Assembly: GCA_050084515.1 (NCBI GenBank)
Contig: CM114275.1
Coordinates: 17,236,001 to 17,300,000, forward strand
Length of the DNA: 64,000 nt
Direction of reading: 5' to 3'
Source: Blasia pusilla
Lineage: Eukaryota; Marchantiophyta; Marchantiopsida; Blasiales
The notes beneath the pieces were generated by a model. That model worked only from the letters and a program-made list of their open reading frames with translations, did not search any database and was not told the DNA's origin. Below are positions 12,620 through 29,919 of the stretch, one piece after another (position 1 is the first letter of the stretch; each line of letters starts with the position of its first letter). The position numbers were made by a program, and so were the translations under genes.

Positions 12620-13470
12620 TCGCCCTTAGGGCCAACAATGAGCCCGTGCGCGGCCACGCGCCCTAGCCCACATGCGGGCTCCAAGGCCCGCAAGAAGCTT
12701 ACACACGGGCTCTGCGCGGGTTGCAAGCCATCCGTACGCTCTAGGGCCCACGGGCACTCTCAGGGCCCGCCCGTGAGCCCGCGCCCTAGCCCGCATGCGG
12801 ACTCTAGTGCCTGCGTAAAGCCTGCACTACGGGCCTTGGAGTCCGCGTGGGCTCGAGGGCCCACAACTAGTCCACGCTTGAGCTCAGAGCTCAAGCATCC
12901 CGCAATCATCCCGCGACATAGCCCGCATGAGGGCTCCAAGGCCCGCAACAACCCTGCGCGTGGGCTTAGAGGCCCGCATGCGAGGCTGCACCGAGCTCTC
13001 AGGCCCGCAATCAACCTGCACCCTAGCCCGCGACCTAGCTTGCATGTGGGCTCCAAGGCCCACCTCGAGCCAGCAACCTAGCCCATTATCAACCCGGACA
13101 AAGGCTTCAGGGCCCGCGACGAGCCCACAATCTAGCCTGCGCGGGCCCGCGACCTTGCTCGCGTGCGGGTTTGGCGGCCCGCAAGCAGTCCGGATGAGGG
13201 CTTCAAGGCCCACACCCTAGCTCGCATGTGGGCTCCAAGGCCGCAACCCTAGCCCGCGCACGCACTTTAGGGCCCGCAAGCAGCCCAAACGCCAGCTTCA
13301 AGGCCCGCACACTAGCCCACACGTCACACTCGCTTGCAGCCCGCGTCGCGATTCAGGCCCGTACGTTGGCTTGCACCCTTCATCGAAGCCTGTACCGGTG
13401 GCCCGCAAGTGGCGCCTAGCTCCACTTGCGGGCCGCTCCACTTGCGGGCGGCCCTGATTGGCCGGTTGAT
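12620..13470. repeat. GC-rich degenerate minisatellite block
   Basis: An abrupt change from AT-rich flanks to very GC-rich sequence built from variations of 'GGGCTCCAAGGCCCGC' and 'CCTAGCCCGCATGCGGGCT'. The phrases recur every few tens of bases with many insertions and substitutions. Long open frames exist on both strands (Arg/Pro/Ala/Gly-rich), which is expected from GC-rich repeats and is not evidence for a protein. The block ends in a perfect 13-bp inverted repeat (13400-13412 against 13422-13434, GGCCCGCAAGTGG and its complement). Confidence 0.8.
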
Positions 13471-13559
13471 CTAGGCGCCAAAAACCGTGCTCGCGCCCGG
13501 TGTTCCATGTCTTGACTTGTCTGTTTCCATGCAACCTTGGTTGGAAGGACAAAGCTGGC

Positions 13560-14060
13560 CAACGACTGCGTGCAAATTTTTGGATTCCGACGGGTTGCAC
13601 TCATCATTAGTACTTGTCGAGAATCCCATGCAACCCGTCGGACTTCGATCAGTTGCATGAGGGTCGCGATCAGATTGGGCGGTCCTCAAGGTCGGCATGG
13701 AATTTGACAAGGGATTGCGACAAGGACATCCAGCCCGGCTGTCCGCGTGCAACCCGTCGGACTCCGACGGGTTCCACTTCGGAAATCTTCTTCACTTTCT
13801 CACCCATCATTATGAATTCTGCTGCCACTAGTTGGAACCCCATCAGATTGCAATCTGACGGAATCTGATGGGTTGCGACTAGATGGATGCCTCTGGTTTG
13901 CAACTAGACGGATTTTGGCGCTTTGCAGCTTTTCGGAGTTTGACAATTTGCAACCACGCGGATTCTGACGATTTGTAACCACACGGATTCCGACGGTTTG
14001 GAACATGTCGGACTCGACGAGTTGCAACTTGTGAGAATCCGACGGGTTGAACTAACCTCG
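13560..14060. repeat. Self-complementary motif island 1
   Basis: At least eight occurrences of a motif made of two arms, 'GCAACCCGTC' and 'GACGGGTTGC', separated by 4-7 bases ('GGAWTCC'-like), plus half-motifs and mutated versions. Clear cases are near 13623-13660, 13749-13778 and 13848-13880, and several in tandem lie at 13900-14050. Each can fold into a hairpin of up to about 12 bp. The motif has not spread into the neighbouring transposons except for a single mutated copy near 17300. I do not recognise it as any known element. Confidence 0.85.
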
Positions 14061-14239
14061 TGAATGGCCTAACTGAGGCAATCCGGAAATTGTCATAACA
14101 ATTCAACGTGTTCAATCCCAAGTGTAATGCACTTTCCTTGGTCCAGACAACGCCAAAAAATTTCACCTACCAACCAACAACTTGTTAGATGATTTTTGTT
14201 AAAATTTTAACGGTCTCAAAATGCTTACTACAAAATGTC

Positions 14240-17060
14240 TACTATGAGGCCATCCAATGGCCTCGATCTTATTGATAGAATGAGCCAAGGAGAAGATCTC
14301 TTTGGAAGTTGGGTAAGCTTTGATATTTGCTACACGGTGTTGAATGGATGGTTGACCATGGGTGCGCACGTTTACAACCATGTGGAGAAGGGACTCAAAA
14401 ACCATTTTTTTCTGTGAGAAAAAAAGTAGAAGACATTGGAAGTTTGAAGATGTGATGGTTACTCTTCTTGGAGGTGGTGAAGGAAAAAAAAAGGCCACCT
14501 CATGAAATTTATAGGTTCATGGCGGACAGTGCACAACCGGGATTGATTTCTATCAGGGAAGTGTTTTGAGGTGGAGAAGTTCAACTTGAGAGGCAAAGTT
14601 CGGATGTTTTCCATTGGCAATAGTTTGTGACTCGCTACACCAAATCTTGCATCAAGGAGAATAAGAGAACACAGCATGTTGCTCTACTTCAACGTTGCAA
14701 GGATAGCAAAACCTTGAAACTAGCCATGAAGTGCCAAGAAGAGCTTCATGGGTGGTGGAGGAAGCATGCAATTGAGGGGAAATACAAAGAGTTGTGTTCC
14801 TAGCTCAGTTGGTGGACTCTACGTATGAGACAAAGGGGAAACTTCATGCGGCAGGTAAGTTCACCATTTTCTCCTTTCTAGCTCACACAAAGAAACTGTT
14901 TCAAAAAAATATGGTCAAAATACAAGGTTACAACCCGTCGGAATGTGAGGGATTGCAAACCTCACAAGCCAAGGAATTCGTTGGAAGCAACAGGTTTCCT
15001 CAATGGGCAACCTGTCAAATTTTGACAGGTTGCATTAGTCCGCTACGTGTTGGATCCCGACAGGTTGCAAGTTCCAAGTCTACAAGTATACTTAGTCTCC
15101 AAAACGTCAGTTTTCGACGGGTTGCAAGTTGCATCTGTCTGCAACCCGTCAGATTCCCACATGTTGCAAGTCTTGCCCTGTCGACACTTCTTCTTGCAAC
15201 TTGTCGGAATCCGACGAGTTGTAAGTCCAAATTTTGGAGAAAATTATTCTTCCAATCGGTCGGAATACGACGGGTTGCACATAGAAATTCTAGGGAAAAA
15301 TTTCCTCCTACTTGCAACCCGTCTGATTCTGACGGGTTGCAATAGGAGGTTCGTGGATATTCCAACCCGTCAAAATCCAACCCATTGCACATAGAATATC
15401 CAAGGAAAACTCGCCTCCTACGTGCAACCCGGTTCGATTGTGACAAGTTGCAAAGGAGGTTCTTAGGTGTTGCAACTCGTGAGAATGTAACAGGTTGCAC
15501 ATAGACATTCCTGGGAAAGCTTGCCTCCTACTTGCAACCCGTCAGAAATCGACAAATTGCAAATTTTTTTCGCTTAGAGAGCTTTTTCCCTTCCCTTCTC
15601 ACATTTTTGTCTATGCAAGGATTGAGCATTCATGAAAATGCCCAAACACAAATGGAGCCAAGAGTGTTCATTCCTCTTGGAGGTCATCACAAGTATGCCA
15701 AAAAAATTCACTTGTGGAGGTATGCCGACAAGACTAGGCAAGAGAAATGCTACAATCGGCAGCATCCCACATATTCCTCACAAAAGACATAACCAAGGGA
15801 AAGGGCCCTTCGATTTACAAGCTCTATGTTAGGGCCGCTCTGAGATGTGGTGATGAGAAATTGTATGTGGAAGCCTTCAATCGGTGCATAGCCGGAACTC
15901 CTCAAGAGAAAGATGTCCACATTGGTAGGGACATTCGTGGGCGTGTTTCAAGACGTCCCATATAGATGGTCATAGAGCAGTCTGAGCGAGACTCTTGGAA
16001 ATCAGATAAGTATCTTGACTTCAGGCAAGTCAAACGTCAGCTCCAAGGAATGAACCCGATTATTGATTTGGATGATGAAATTACCCCGCCCAAGTATTCG
16101 GAGACACTTGATTTCTCCCAAATTCCAGTTAAAGTAACTTCTCCAAAATCAAGGAATGTCTTATCTCAAAATTCCTCTTTTGCTGGGACTTCCCAACATC
16201 TAGTCTCAGGGGTTATTCAACAAAATGGGATTCCAATCATTGAGGTGGATTGCAACCTCAAGAGATGGCATATTTCTCGAAGCAACCTTGGACGTGGATC
16301 CACTTACAAGGCAGCATCCGATGGCATTAGGAGAACATGCAACACTTTCGTGAATAAGAACTGTACAAGGACTTGACGACGACTGCCAGGCTTCTGGGGG
16401 CTGAAAACCTTTGATTGTTTTACCATGACCGGGGATCAATTTAAGTACCTCTTCTACCCAAATGAATCATGGGATTTCCAAAAATTTTATTTGGCTGCCA
16501 TTGGAGCTCCAAGGAATACCCCCACGATTTGGCCCATTGCTACAGGTACCGATTGCACCCATGAGGAAGTGGACAATCTTACAAGTGCCGGTTTCAAACT
16601 CGTAGACGGAGGGAGTTTGAAACATATTCGCATTACAGAGACGTTCGTATTTTAGATCCAACCTAAGATTGATGTCAACATGTATCTGGAGAAGGTGGAT
16701 GATTTCAATCCACTATTTTTGTTCGAGTCAAGAAATGGGATGAAGAGAAACAGAATGTGTAGGCCAACGGTGGAGAGAGCAAAGCAAAACGGATCAGCTC
16801 AGGAGGCCAACATGGAAATCATCGCCACAAAAAGACGTTCATAGTAGGAATGGAATAGGAAGGATAAGGATGTATTGGGTCAAGAGCAACACTGTGAATT
16901 CAAGTGTCACAGGGATGTATGTTGTACACATCTATTACTTTCCCACATGTTCTTGTGATGACTTTGTCCAAAGAGAGACAAGCGAGAAAAGATATTTCCC
17001 TTGTAAGCACATGTACTATGTGTTGCTTGTAGTTTTAAGAGAGTCAGAGGTAGGATGACG
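14240..17060 (+). pseudogene. Broken SWIM zinc-finger gene (possibly MULE-transposase derived)
   Basis: Coding-like plus-strand segments run through the region in several frames. These include 14235-14417, a segment near 14480-14800 ('KTLKLAMKCQEELHGWWRKH'), 15747-16376 ('KGKGPSIYKLYVRAALRCG'), 16425-16655 and 16870-17058. The last segment ends in a SWIM-type zinc finger: 'TCSCDD', about 15 residues, then 'FPCKHMYYVLL', giving the CxC...CxH pattern. SWIM domains follow the catalytic core in Mutator-like transposases and in FAR1/FHY3 proteins. I could not see the DDE core, so the family assignment is tentative. The gene is split near 14880-15590 by the second motif island, and stops and frame changes mark it as decayed or as having introns I cannot place. 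Confidence 0.5.
14930..15561. repeat. Self-complementary motif island 2, with 111-bp higher-order repeat
   Basis: At least ten more copies of the 'CAACCCGTC...GACGGGTTG' motif. Between 15304 and 15561 they are organised in a larger unit: 'CCTCCTACTTG' + motif + 'AGGAGGTTC' + motif + 'CACATAGA'. This recurs with starts at about 15304, 15415 and 15525, a period of about 111 bases. The best hairpin is 15304-15349, where arms of 19-20 bases (including CCTCCTA/TAGGAGG outside the core) pair with one unpaired base. Confidence 0.88.
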
Positions 17061-17534
17061 AATCCACTAACCAATTTCGTCCCTCAAATAAGTGCAAAGT
17101 ATCCTGAACAAACCATTTTGAGGATGCAACACGAGGTCTTAGAGTGTACTTTGGAATGCCAGAATGTTTACTATGAGCTTGAACTCTAATCATCTAAGGA
17201 AAAATGATGTTTTTTTTTCACACCTTGGATGGAAAAAGTGATTTGTTCCACAATTGTGATTCCAATGATTTTTCAGTTTGTTTAATTTTATGCAACTTCC
17301 AACCCGTTGTATTCAGACGGATTGCTAGAATGGGGAAGAAGAAAAACCAATTTGTGGGAGTGACCAAGCACAGAGAAGAAAATTTTGAAAAATATGTTCA
17401 CAAAAAAACTTTCTTCGCTTCAACCCAACGGAAACTCTCTTCAAAAAAAAGTATCTCTTTGGATTAAGGTAGTTTCCTCTCTCCTCTCTCCTCTCCTCTT
17501 ACTGCGCCTCATTTCTCCTTTTGGTTTTATATGG

Positions 17535-18172
17535 GACCCAAGTTGTAAGAAGACACATGGGGAATGCATGGAGAGGATACAAAAGATCTTTGTACAATAA
17601 GAGTTATGTGTAAGAAACCAAACTTCTCAAGGTATTCTTCTTGTGGAAACAAGTTGTCTATCACTTGAGCGAGAAGCTTGATCTCTACTTGGTTAGAAGT
17701 GATGTCGCAAGAATGAGATCTTTTGATATTTCTTGCCTCCCTCATCAAGCTTTGTGAGCTATACTCTCCACAAGGTGGCTAATAGATGTGGTAACTTGGT
17801 CTATAAAATGGAATGTGACTAAATAAGATTGGGGCTTAAAATCGATGGCGCTTCTTGAGCATCTACAAAAGCGATTGCTTACCTTTATTTGGAATAGTCC
17901 ATATACAAAATTGGATTATTGTCAACTTTATATTAATCCCATGCTTATATATTGTAAATACGAGTATTTTCTTGCAGAGATCTCCATTTTGTTACGTCAT
18001 ATCATTGCACGACATCAAACTGGGTCTTCTAGACTAGGCATTGAGGGAAGACGTTGGCTAAACATTGATAAAAATGAACAAATTTCTAGATTATGTAACA
18101 TAGGGAATATGGAAGATGAAAAACATGTGTATGTTACATGTCCAAGGTATGAAGAGATTAGACTAGCTCATA

Positions 18173-18220
<48 letters not shown>

Positions 18221-18400
18221 GAATTTGTATTCTTTATTACACTTAGTGCCTTATGATTAGGGTAAATGTTTTAAGCATAAATTAAGAGAAGACCTTTAAA
18301 ACAAAATTTGAGTTAATATATTATTTATAATGTACTTTTTAGTTTTTTAACCCTTTGGGTCTAACGGGCTTGATCCATTTATCATTTATATACATGAAAA
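17535..18400 (+). mobile_element. 5'-truncated LINE with internal (TA)n run
   Basis: Plus-strand copy of the 3' part of the same LINE family. 'MERIQKIFVQ' (17568-17597) corresponds to the segment 'MEKVQKIFLQ' of the longer copy, followed by 'YINPMLIYCKYEYFLAEIS', 'HIIARHQTGSSRLGIE' and the CCHC-like 'CNIGNMEDEKHVYVTCPRY'. After 'RLAHK' the sequence runs into a TA repeat (18174-18217) and then resumes LINE 3' UTR ending 'GATCCATTTATCATTTA'. Several stops interrupt it. Confidence 0.88.
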
Positions 18401-19540
18401 GAGTAGACGAGTTCAAAAAAAAATGAGGTTTCTTTTCTTGTTACAAATAACATCTTATAATTTAGATTGTTATTTAAAAATAATTACTCATCATACCAAT
18501 ATTTTAGGCATTAGTTAGGATTAGGCCTAAAATTTTGTCTTCTTTTGATATATTATTTTTAACTTTCACCCTCTTAGTCCCTCTTATTACTCATTTATAC
18601 GAGTGAACACATTTGTAGATTGCGAAAGTGATAGAGGATAAGGAGCGTTTGTTGCTTGAATATCCTAGTCATGTGAAGGTTATATCGATTCATGTAATTG
18701 ATGTTCCAAATTTCTATTACTTTGCTAAATTATTACATTTATATTATCATTAATATATAAGACAATTAATTTAATACTCTAAGATCTTTTTTTCATTTGG
18801 CCCACTATTTCACAACGTGCTTTTATCTTTGAGATCCCACATACTTTATCTCCTTACCGTCAATCTACTGCTAAAGGTCCTTAGGTCAATGTGGTCATTG
18901 GAGAACATTTCTTTTCTTTGATGTTCATTTAGAGGAGTGAGAAATATCATGAGAAGATAAATTATGTATAAATTAGTCTAGGACAACTCGTCTTTAGAGC
19001 TTCATTGGAGCAGTAGTAACAACTTTATCAATTTGAACAGGGTAGTATGTGATATTTGGAACCAGCAAAATGGCGAAGGTGATATTATCCGGTAATTGCA
19101 ATTTATTTGCTGATCTAACAATATGTAGTTTCTCATTGAATACCTGTGTCAATATCACGAGCTACTCCAATTGGAGAACTGGTTGAATCAATACAGCAAG
19201 TTTGATTTTATGAGTAAAGGAATCTATCAGAGAATCCATTCTGGCGTGCTAGCTTAGTTTCTCTCAAGCTACTACTGATGCTAGATAACCTAGGTGACTA
19301 GTATGTTCCAAAATTGCACAAGAGATTTTGAGCGACTGAGTTCTAATTGAAGGAAACTACTCCCATCTATAGCAATTGTACAAGGTGCACCGCACCACTC
19401 ACTTGGTAGAGAATATCTGGAGTTGGAAAGAAAAACCAGAATTCCAGGAAACCCTCAAGACCAGCAGCCCTACTTCTTTACTGTGAAGACCATCTCATGG
19501 GAGTATTTGTACATTCTCTGTCGTGTCTACTACGTTCAGA
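18400..19540. other. AT-rich spacer downstream of the phosphate acetyltransferase gene
   Basis: No coding sequence or known repeat is apparent. The part nearest 19540 should contain the 3' UTR of the minus-strand gene that ends at 19546, but I cannot fix a polyadenylation site. Confidence 0.5.
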
Positions 19541-19545
19541 GACTA

Positions 19546-25687
<6,142 letters not shown>

Positions 25688-25819
25688 CGCCGGAAGTCGG
25701 GGCTCGTTCTAGGTGTTATAGCCAGAACTCGGTGCATTGGAAGCCGGGGCGCGGTACCTTGGACGGGTGGGTTACTAGGGTTTAGTCTACGGAAACGTCC
25801 TCCACGGGGTAAGTGAATG
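25688..25819 (-). promoter_or_regulatory. PTA 5' flank between start codon and LINE
   Basis: Only about 130 bases separate the PTA start codon from a LINE insertion. The stretch is GC-rich compared with its surroundings and has no clear TATA box. It must contain the 5' UTR and any remaining proximal promoter, unless transcription begins inside the LINE. Confidence 0.4.
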
Positions 25820-26943
25820 GTAAATAAATGAAGCCCGTGAGATTTAAAAATACTACAAAACATTTGGTAAGCAATACATTCACTCGAAAAAAATTTTAAA
25901 CTCTTCTCTTAACTAATATTTAGAATTTTTGAACGATGAAAGATAATATTTTTAGTATAACAATTTAAATCATAAAAAATTGTAATAAAAAATATAAATT
26001 TTCACATCTATTTGATGAGTTAGTCTAATTTTTTCATATCTTGGGCATGTAACGAACACATGTTCTTCATTCCCAATATTTTCTTCATCACATCACCTAC
26101 AATTTCGTTCTTTTCTATCCATGTTGAGACAATGTCCTTCCTCAATTCCTAGTCTATGAGACCCAGTTCTATGTCGTGCGATAATATAATGTAAGAACGT
26201 GGAGATCCCCGCAAGTAGGTATCCTTGTTCATAATATACAAGCATAGGATTAACATGAAGTTGATAATATTCCATTTTTCTGCCCGGGCTGCTCCAAATG
26301 ATGTTGAGAAATTGCTTATGTAGATGCTCGCGGAGTGCCATCGGTTTCAGGTTCCAATCTTGTTCCCCCACATTCCACTTTGAAGACCAAGTCACCACAT
26401 CCGTAATCCATCCTATGGAGCATGTGGCTCGTAAAGCATAATGAGGGAGACGAGAAACATCAAGAGATCTCACCCTTCCGATATAAGTGATGGTCAAGTA
26501 GAGAGCTTCAGCTTCTAGAGGAAGACAACTTGTTTCCGCAAGAAGAATAGCATAAGAATTTTGGTTTCTTACATCCAATTCTTCTTGTAGAAAAATCTTT
26601 TGCACCTTCTCCACGCGCTCCTAACTTGTCTTCTTACAACTAGAGCCCCAAACTTGGGTCCCATATAAGGCCACAAGTAGGACTAAGCTCCTAAATAAGA
26701 ACTTCCTAAGGCCTCACGATACAAGATGAGTTTTACTACACCGATCTAAAAATGAATATGGAGCTTTGTAACCAGCTTCTACTCTCTTTTGCACGCAAAG
26801 TGCCTAACTATAATCATGAGAGAAATCAATACCTATATATTTGTAACTCTTTACTTTTCTAATTGTATACATTTGTAAAAGAACAAGAACTTGGATCTGG
26901 TACCCATTATAATGACTTTAGACTTCTCAAGATTAACCTCTAC
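25820..26943 (-). mobile_element. 5'-truncated LINE upstream of PTA, with target-site duplication
   Basis: Minus-strand copy of the LINE 3' half: 3' end 'TTCATTTATTTACC' at 25820, ORF2 C-terminal region at 26093-26614 ('MEKVQKIFLQEELDVRNQ', 'NPMLVYYEQGYLLAGIS', 'TGSHRLGIEEGHCLN'), and the end of reverse transcriptase up to about 26943. Both sides carry GTGAATG (25813-25819 and 26944-26950), a likely target-site duplication. The reading frame is interrupted. Confidence 0.87.
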
Positions 26944-26950
26944 GTGAATG

Positions 26951-28224
26951 AATAGAGCGTCTTATAGTAGGGCCACTTTCCATGATCTTTTTTATAGATA
27001 TTTGCTTAATTGGTCCCCTATGCCATTTTCCTTGCTTCACTGCAACGCACTCACCTACGACTAATAAGGTATCCGTGCGATGCACGAAAAAAAAAAATTT
27101 GAAAAGTTTTTGTTAGTTAGGGGATTAATGATGCTGCACACAAATTCAAGCTTTTTTCTTCCTGCCCATAACACATGAAACATTTTTCTCTTGTCCAATT
27201 ACCACATGTCAATAGGGCCTTAAAAAATAGGTGTCAATAATAGTTTTTTTAATTATGTTTAAATTTTCAAAATTTTAAGTATAGTTTCTATTTTTAAAAT
27301 CTTAAAAGAGTAAGAAATTTTCACCTTTAAATAACACCCATTTTCCCCTAAATAATTTCAATCATCCATAAAAGCTCAAACAATAACTATTCTTCCCCTT
27401 CACTCTTCCCACCAAAATAACATTCACTAACCAAAATTGTACCTAATTTTAATTTAAAAAATAATTTTCTTTTCCCAAAATATCATATGTGAACTAATAA
27501 AATTATTTTAAAATTTTATCATATTATTCATTTAAAAATTTTAATATTATTTTTATTTTCTAGAATCTTAAAAGAGTAATAACATTTCACTGGTCTTAGT
27601 AATTACAATCTTCCATTTAAATTTAAATCATATCCCAAAACACTAAGTAATTCTATCTTTCCATAAAATTGAAAAAAAATCTACTCCTCCATTAAATTTT
27701 TATTTCTTTTTTCCATATGAATTGAAGTAAAAATTCTAAAAGTTTGGTTATTTATCATAATTATTACATTTTTAAATATTTATAATCATCCATTATAATA
27801 TTTAATTGATTAAGATATATTCGACTCAAATCCCTATTCGTTTCCTTTGTCCGATTTCTAAACAAGGCGAAGGTGTTGCCTATTTTGTCTTATTGTCCCG
27901 CTATCTTGTCGTATTATGCATATGTGGTCGCCAATTATTATATAGATACTCCATTCACAAGAGATTAGTTTCCGGACAATCCGATTAGTGTTCTAGTGAA
28001 GGTGTTTGGAATATAATTCATGGTTTTCGCCATAGTTGGAATCATGGCACGCATAGTGGTGGGGAACCTGTTTTTTTTAGGGGGAGCTTCGGCACCATAG
28101 GGGATCATATCCCTTTGAAATAGTCGTAATTCAATAGTAACCTGAAGAGGTTATGGCCGACGGGAAGAACAAGGTTTGTCTTCCAATTAGCCGCACATGA
28201 TGTGAGGGGTTAGGGTGCAAGTCT
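26951..28224. other. AT-rich region with a possible Helitron-type 3' end
   Basis: No gene is seen. Near the left edge, on the minus strand, a short hairpin (CGTGC-ATC-GCACG, 27086-27074) is followed 14 bases later by TTAGT, resembling the hairpin-then-CTRRT end of Helitrons. The rest is A/T-rich. A small open frame at 27806-27988 has no recognisable content. Confidence 0.3.
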
Positions 28225-28800
28225 TTGGAGTCTTTTTCTATCTACAGACGACAAGTTTGCAACTCATTGAATTGCTCAAGAACAATGCATCCAACTTTTT
28301 TTCTCGTCATAGGGGTAGAAGTGCTAGGAGGCTGCCTTTTAATGGATAGTTTGACTCTAAATGCAAGCAAGCAAGGTTAAGAGCAATGGACAAATCTTTG
28401 GATATCCAAAGTCTGCTTATCATGATGAGCCTTTACAAACACTTTGTGAAATCTAAGAAACGAGTTTTCTTGCGGCAGAAGTAGAAGTCCTTAACAAGGG
28501 AATTCCATAACAATCCCAAATCATTTTGGAGACGATCATAAGTACGGTCTTCAAAACCTACTATTGATCCCAAGTCTTTGATATTTTTTGCCGAAAAACT
28601 CTATTTCTTTCCCAATGCTACATCTATGTCCCGTTGTGGCGGCTTATTCTCTGAAGCAGAGGTGATGACTCAACTAAGAAAATTATCAAATGGAAAATGT
28701 GAGGACTTGGATGGTCTTTCTGTTGAACTTCTCAAGTGGGAAGGAGATTCTATTGGGCCGATCCTCATCGGGTCTTACGAGCTTGATTTATTTACCATAA
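28225..28800 (+). mobile_element. LINE fragment between endonuclease and reverse transcriptase
   Basis: Plus-strand frames matching the linker between the LINE endonuclease and reverse transcriptase: 'RGRSARRLPFNG', 'MDKSLDIQSLLIM', 'CGGLFSEAEVMTQLRKLSNG' and 'LDGLSVELLKWEGDSIGPIL'. Both ends are truncated and stops are present. Confidence 0.8.
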
Positions 28801-28981
28801 CTTCATCATACAAAATGGATTAAATTTATAACTAAGGAAAAACAACAAAAAATGCCCAAAAAAAAGAGGAATTGAACAACTGAAATATATTTCATATTTA
28901 GATTATAACTTACATATTGGTTGTGAATGTCCAACATATTTTCTTTTGTTAGATGATTCAAGTAGTTTTGGACCCTATCCG

Positions 28982-29919
28982 TGTTATGCGCATACTCCTC
29001 TTTAACTTCAATCTCAAGTATTATACAATCATACATTTAGTAGGTCATGCTTGCCTTGTTGATGTGCAGCCAAACACATTCACGTTAGCCATTTTTGGGG
29101 TTAACCAATTTCGTGTCTTTCAAGCCTTGGACTTCGGTTATCCTTCAAGCTCAGCATATCTAAGCGGGTCAGATATCTTCCTAACCCTTTACTCCTCGAC
29201 ACAAACAAGTCCTTCAAGACAAACTTCCTTAATAATCTAGGAACCTAAAACAACATTAGAGCGCCTAATGGTCCCAAGTGCCCAATAGATCTAGCCAGGC
29301 CCAATGTCTGAGCCACAGGTCAAGGTCCAAGGTTGATATCAATAATTAATCCTCTTGGGCTTGATTTAGTGTTTGCATCCTGAAGCCAACCTCTTGATCA
29401 TCCAATGCCCTTGGTTTACCTCCATGGTTCCCCATGGTAGGATTTGGGTCCCAAACTCCCTTAGAGATCATTTCCCTTATACAAAGTTCTAGAGATCTCC
29501 ACCCCATCCCTACCTTTTGGGAAAGTGCTCTTGGGCCGCTCCTTGTGGCCTTCAACCCAACTATCATTTAATAGTTTAGGGGTGGTTTCTTGATCTTCAC
29601 TCATGTGTTTGTGTGGATCTTTACTTCATTGGAAATTTTTTTCTCCTAAGCTTTCCAACACCTCCTTATTCATCCCAAACACATCTTGGGTGTAGCGGTT
29701 ATGACCTCAAACTCGCACAACCACCAAATGCTTAGTCAAGTTCCAAGTCCCCTTGGTGCCCAACACTCGTGGGACTTGAGCTCCTCTCAAGTCCTACTTG
29801 ATGGTTGGTCTTGTTCCACTTGGTCACGACCATCATCCTTGAGACCCACAACAAGGCTCGTTTCTCACTTATATCTCATGTCTCATTCTAGAGACTCCGA
29901 CACACTTCCATCATAGTGT
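28982..29919. repeat. Diverged gypsy-family LTR A, left part (interrupted by LINE)
   Basis: Begins TGTTATGCGCATACTCC and follows the order of sequence blocks of the LTR at 3000-3989, but with many substitutions. It stops at 'CCATCATAGTGT', where the 3' end of a LINE begins. The expected continuation ('GTGAGCC...ATAGAGTTATGATGTTCC') is found on the far side of the LINE at 34463-34501. No coding sequence is inside. Confidence 0.75.

Noticed and set aside
12638-13220. Long open frames on both strands in the GC-rich block
   Set aside because: GC-rich repeats lack stop codons by composition. The encoded sequence is low-complexity and mirrors the repeat unit.
13560-15561. CRISPR array
   Set aside because: Repeats are self-complementary but vary in spacing and sequence, there are no uniform unique spacers, and the genome is eukaryotic.
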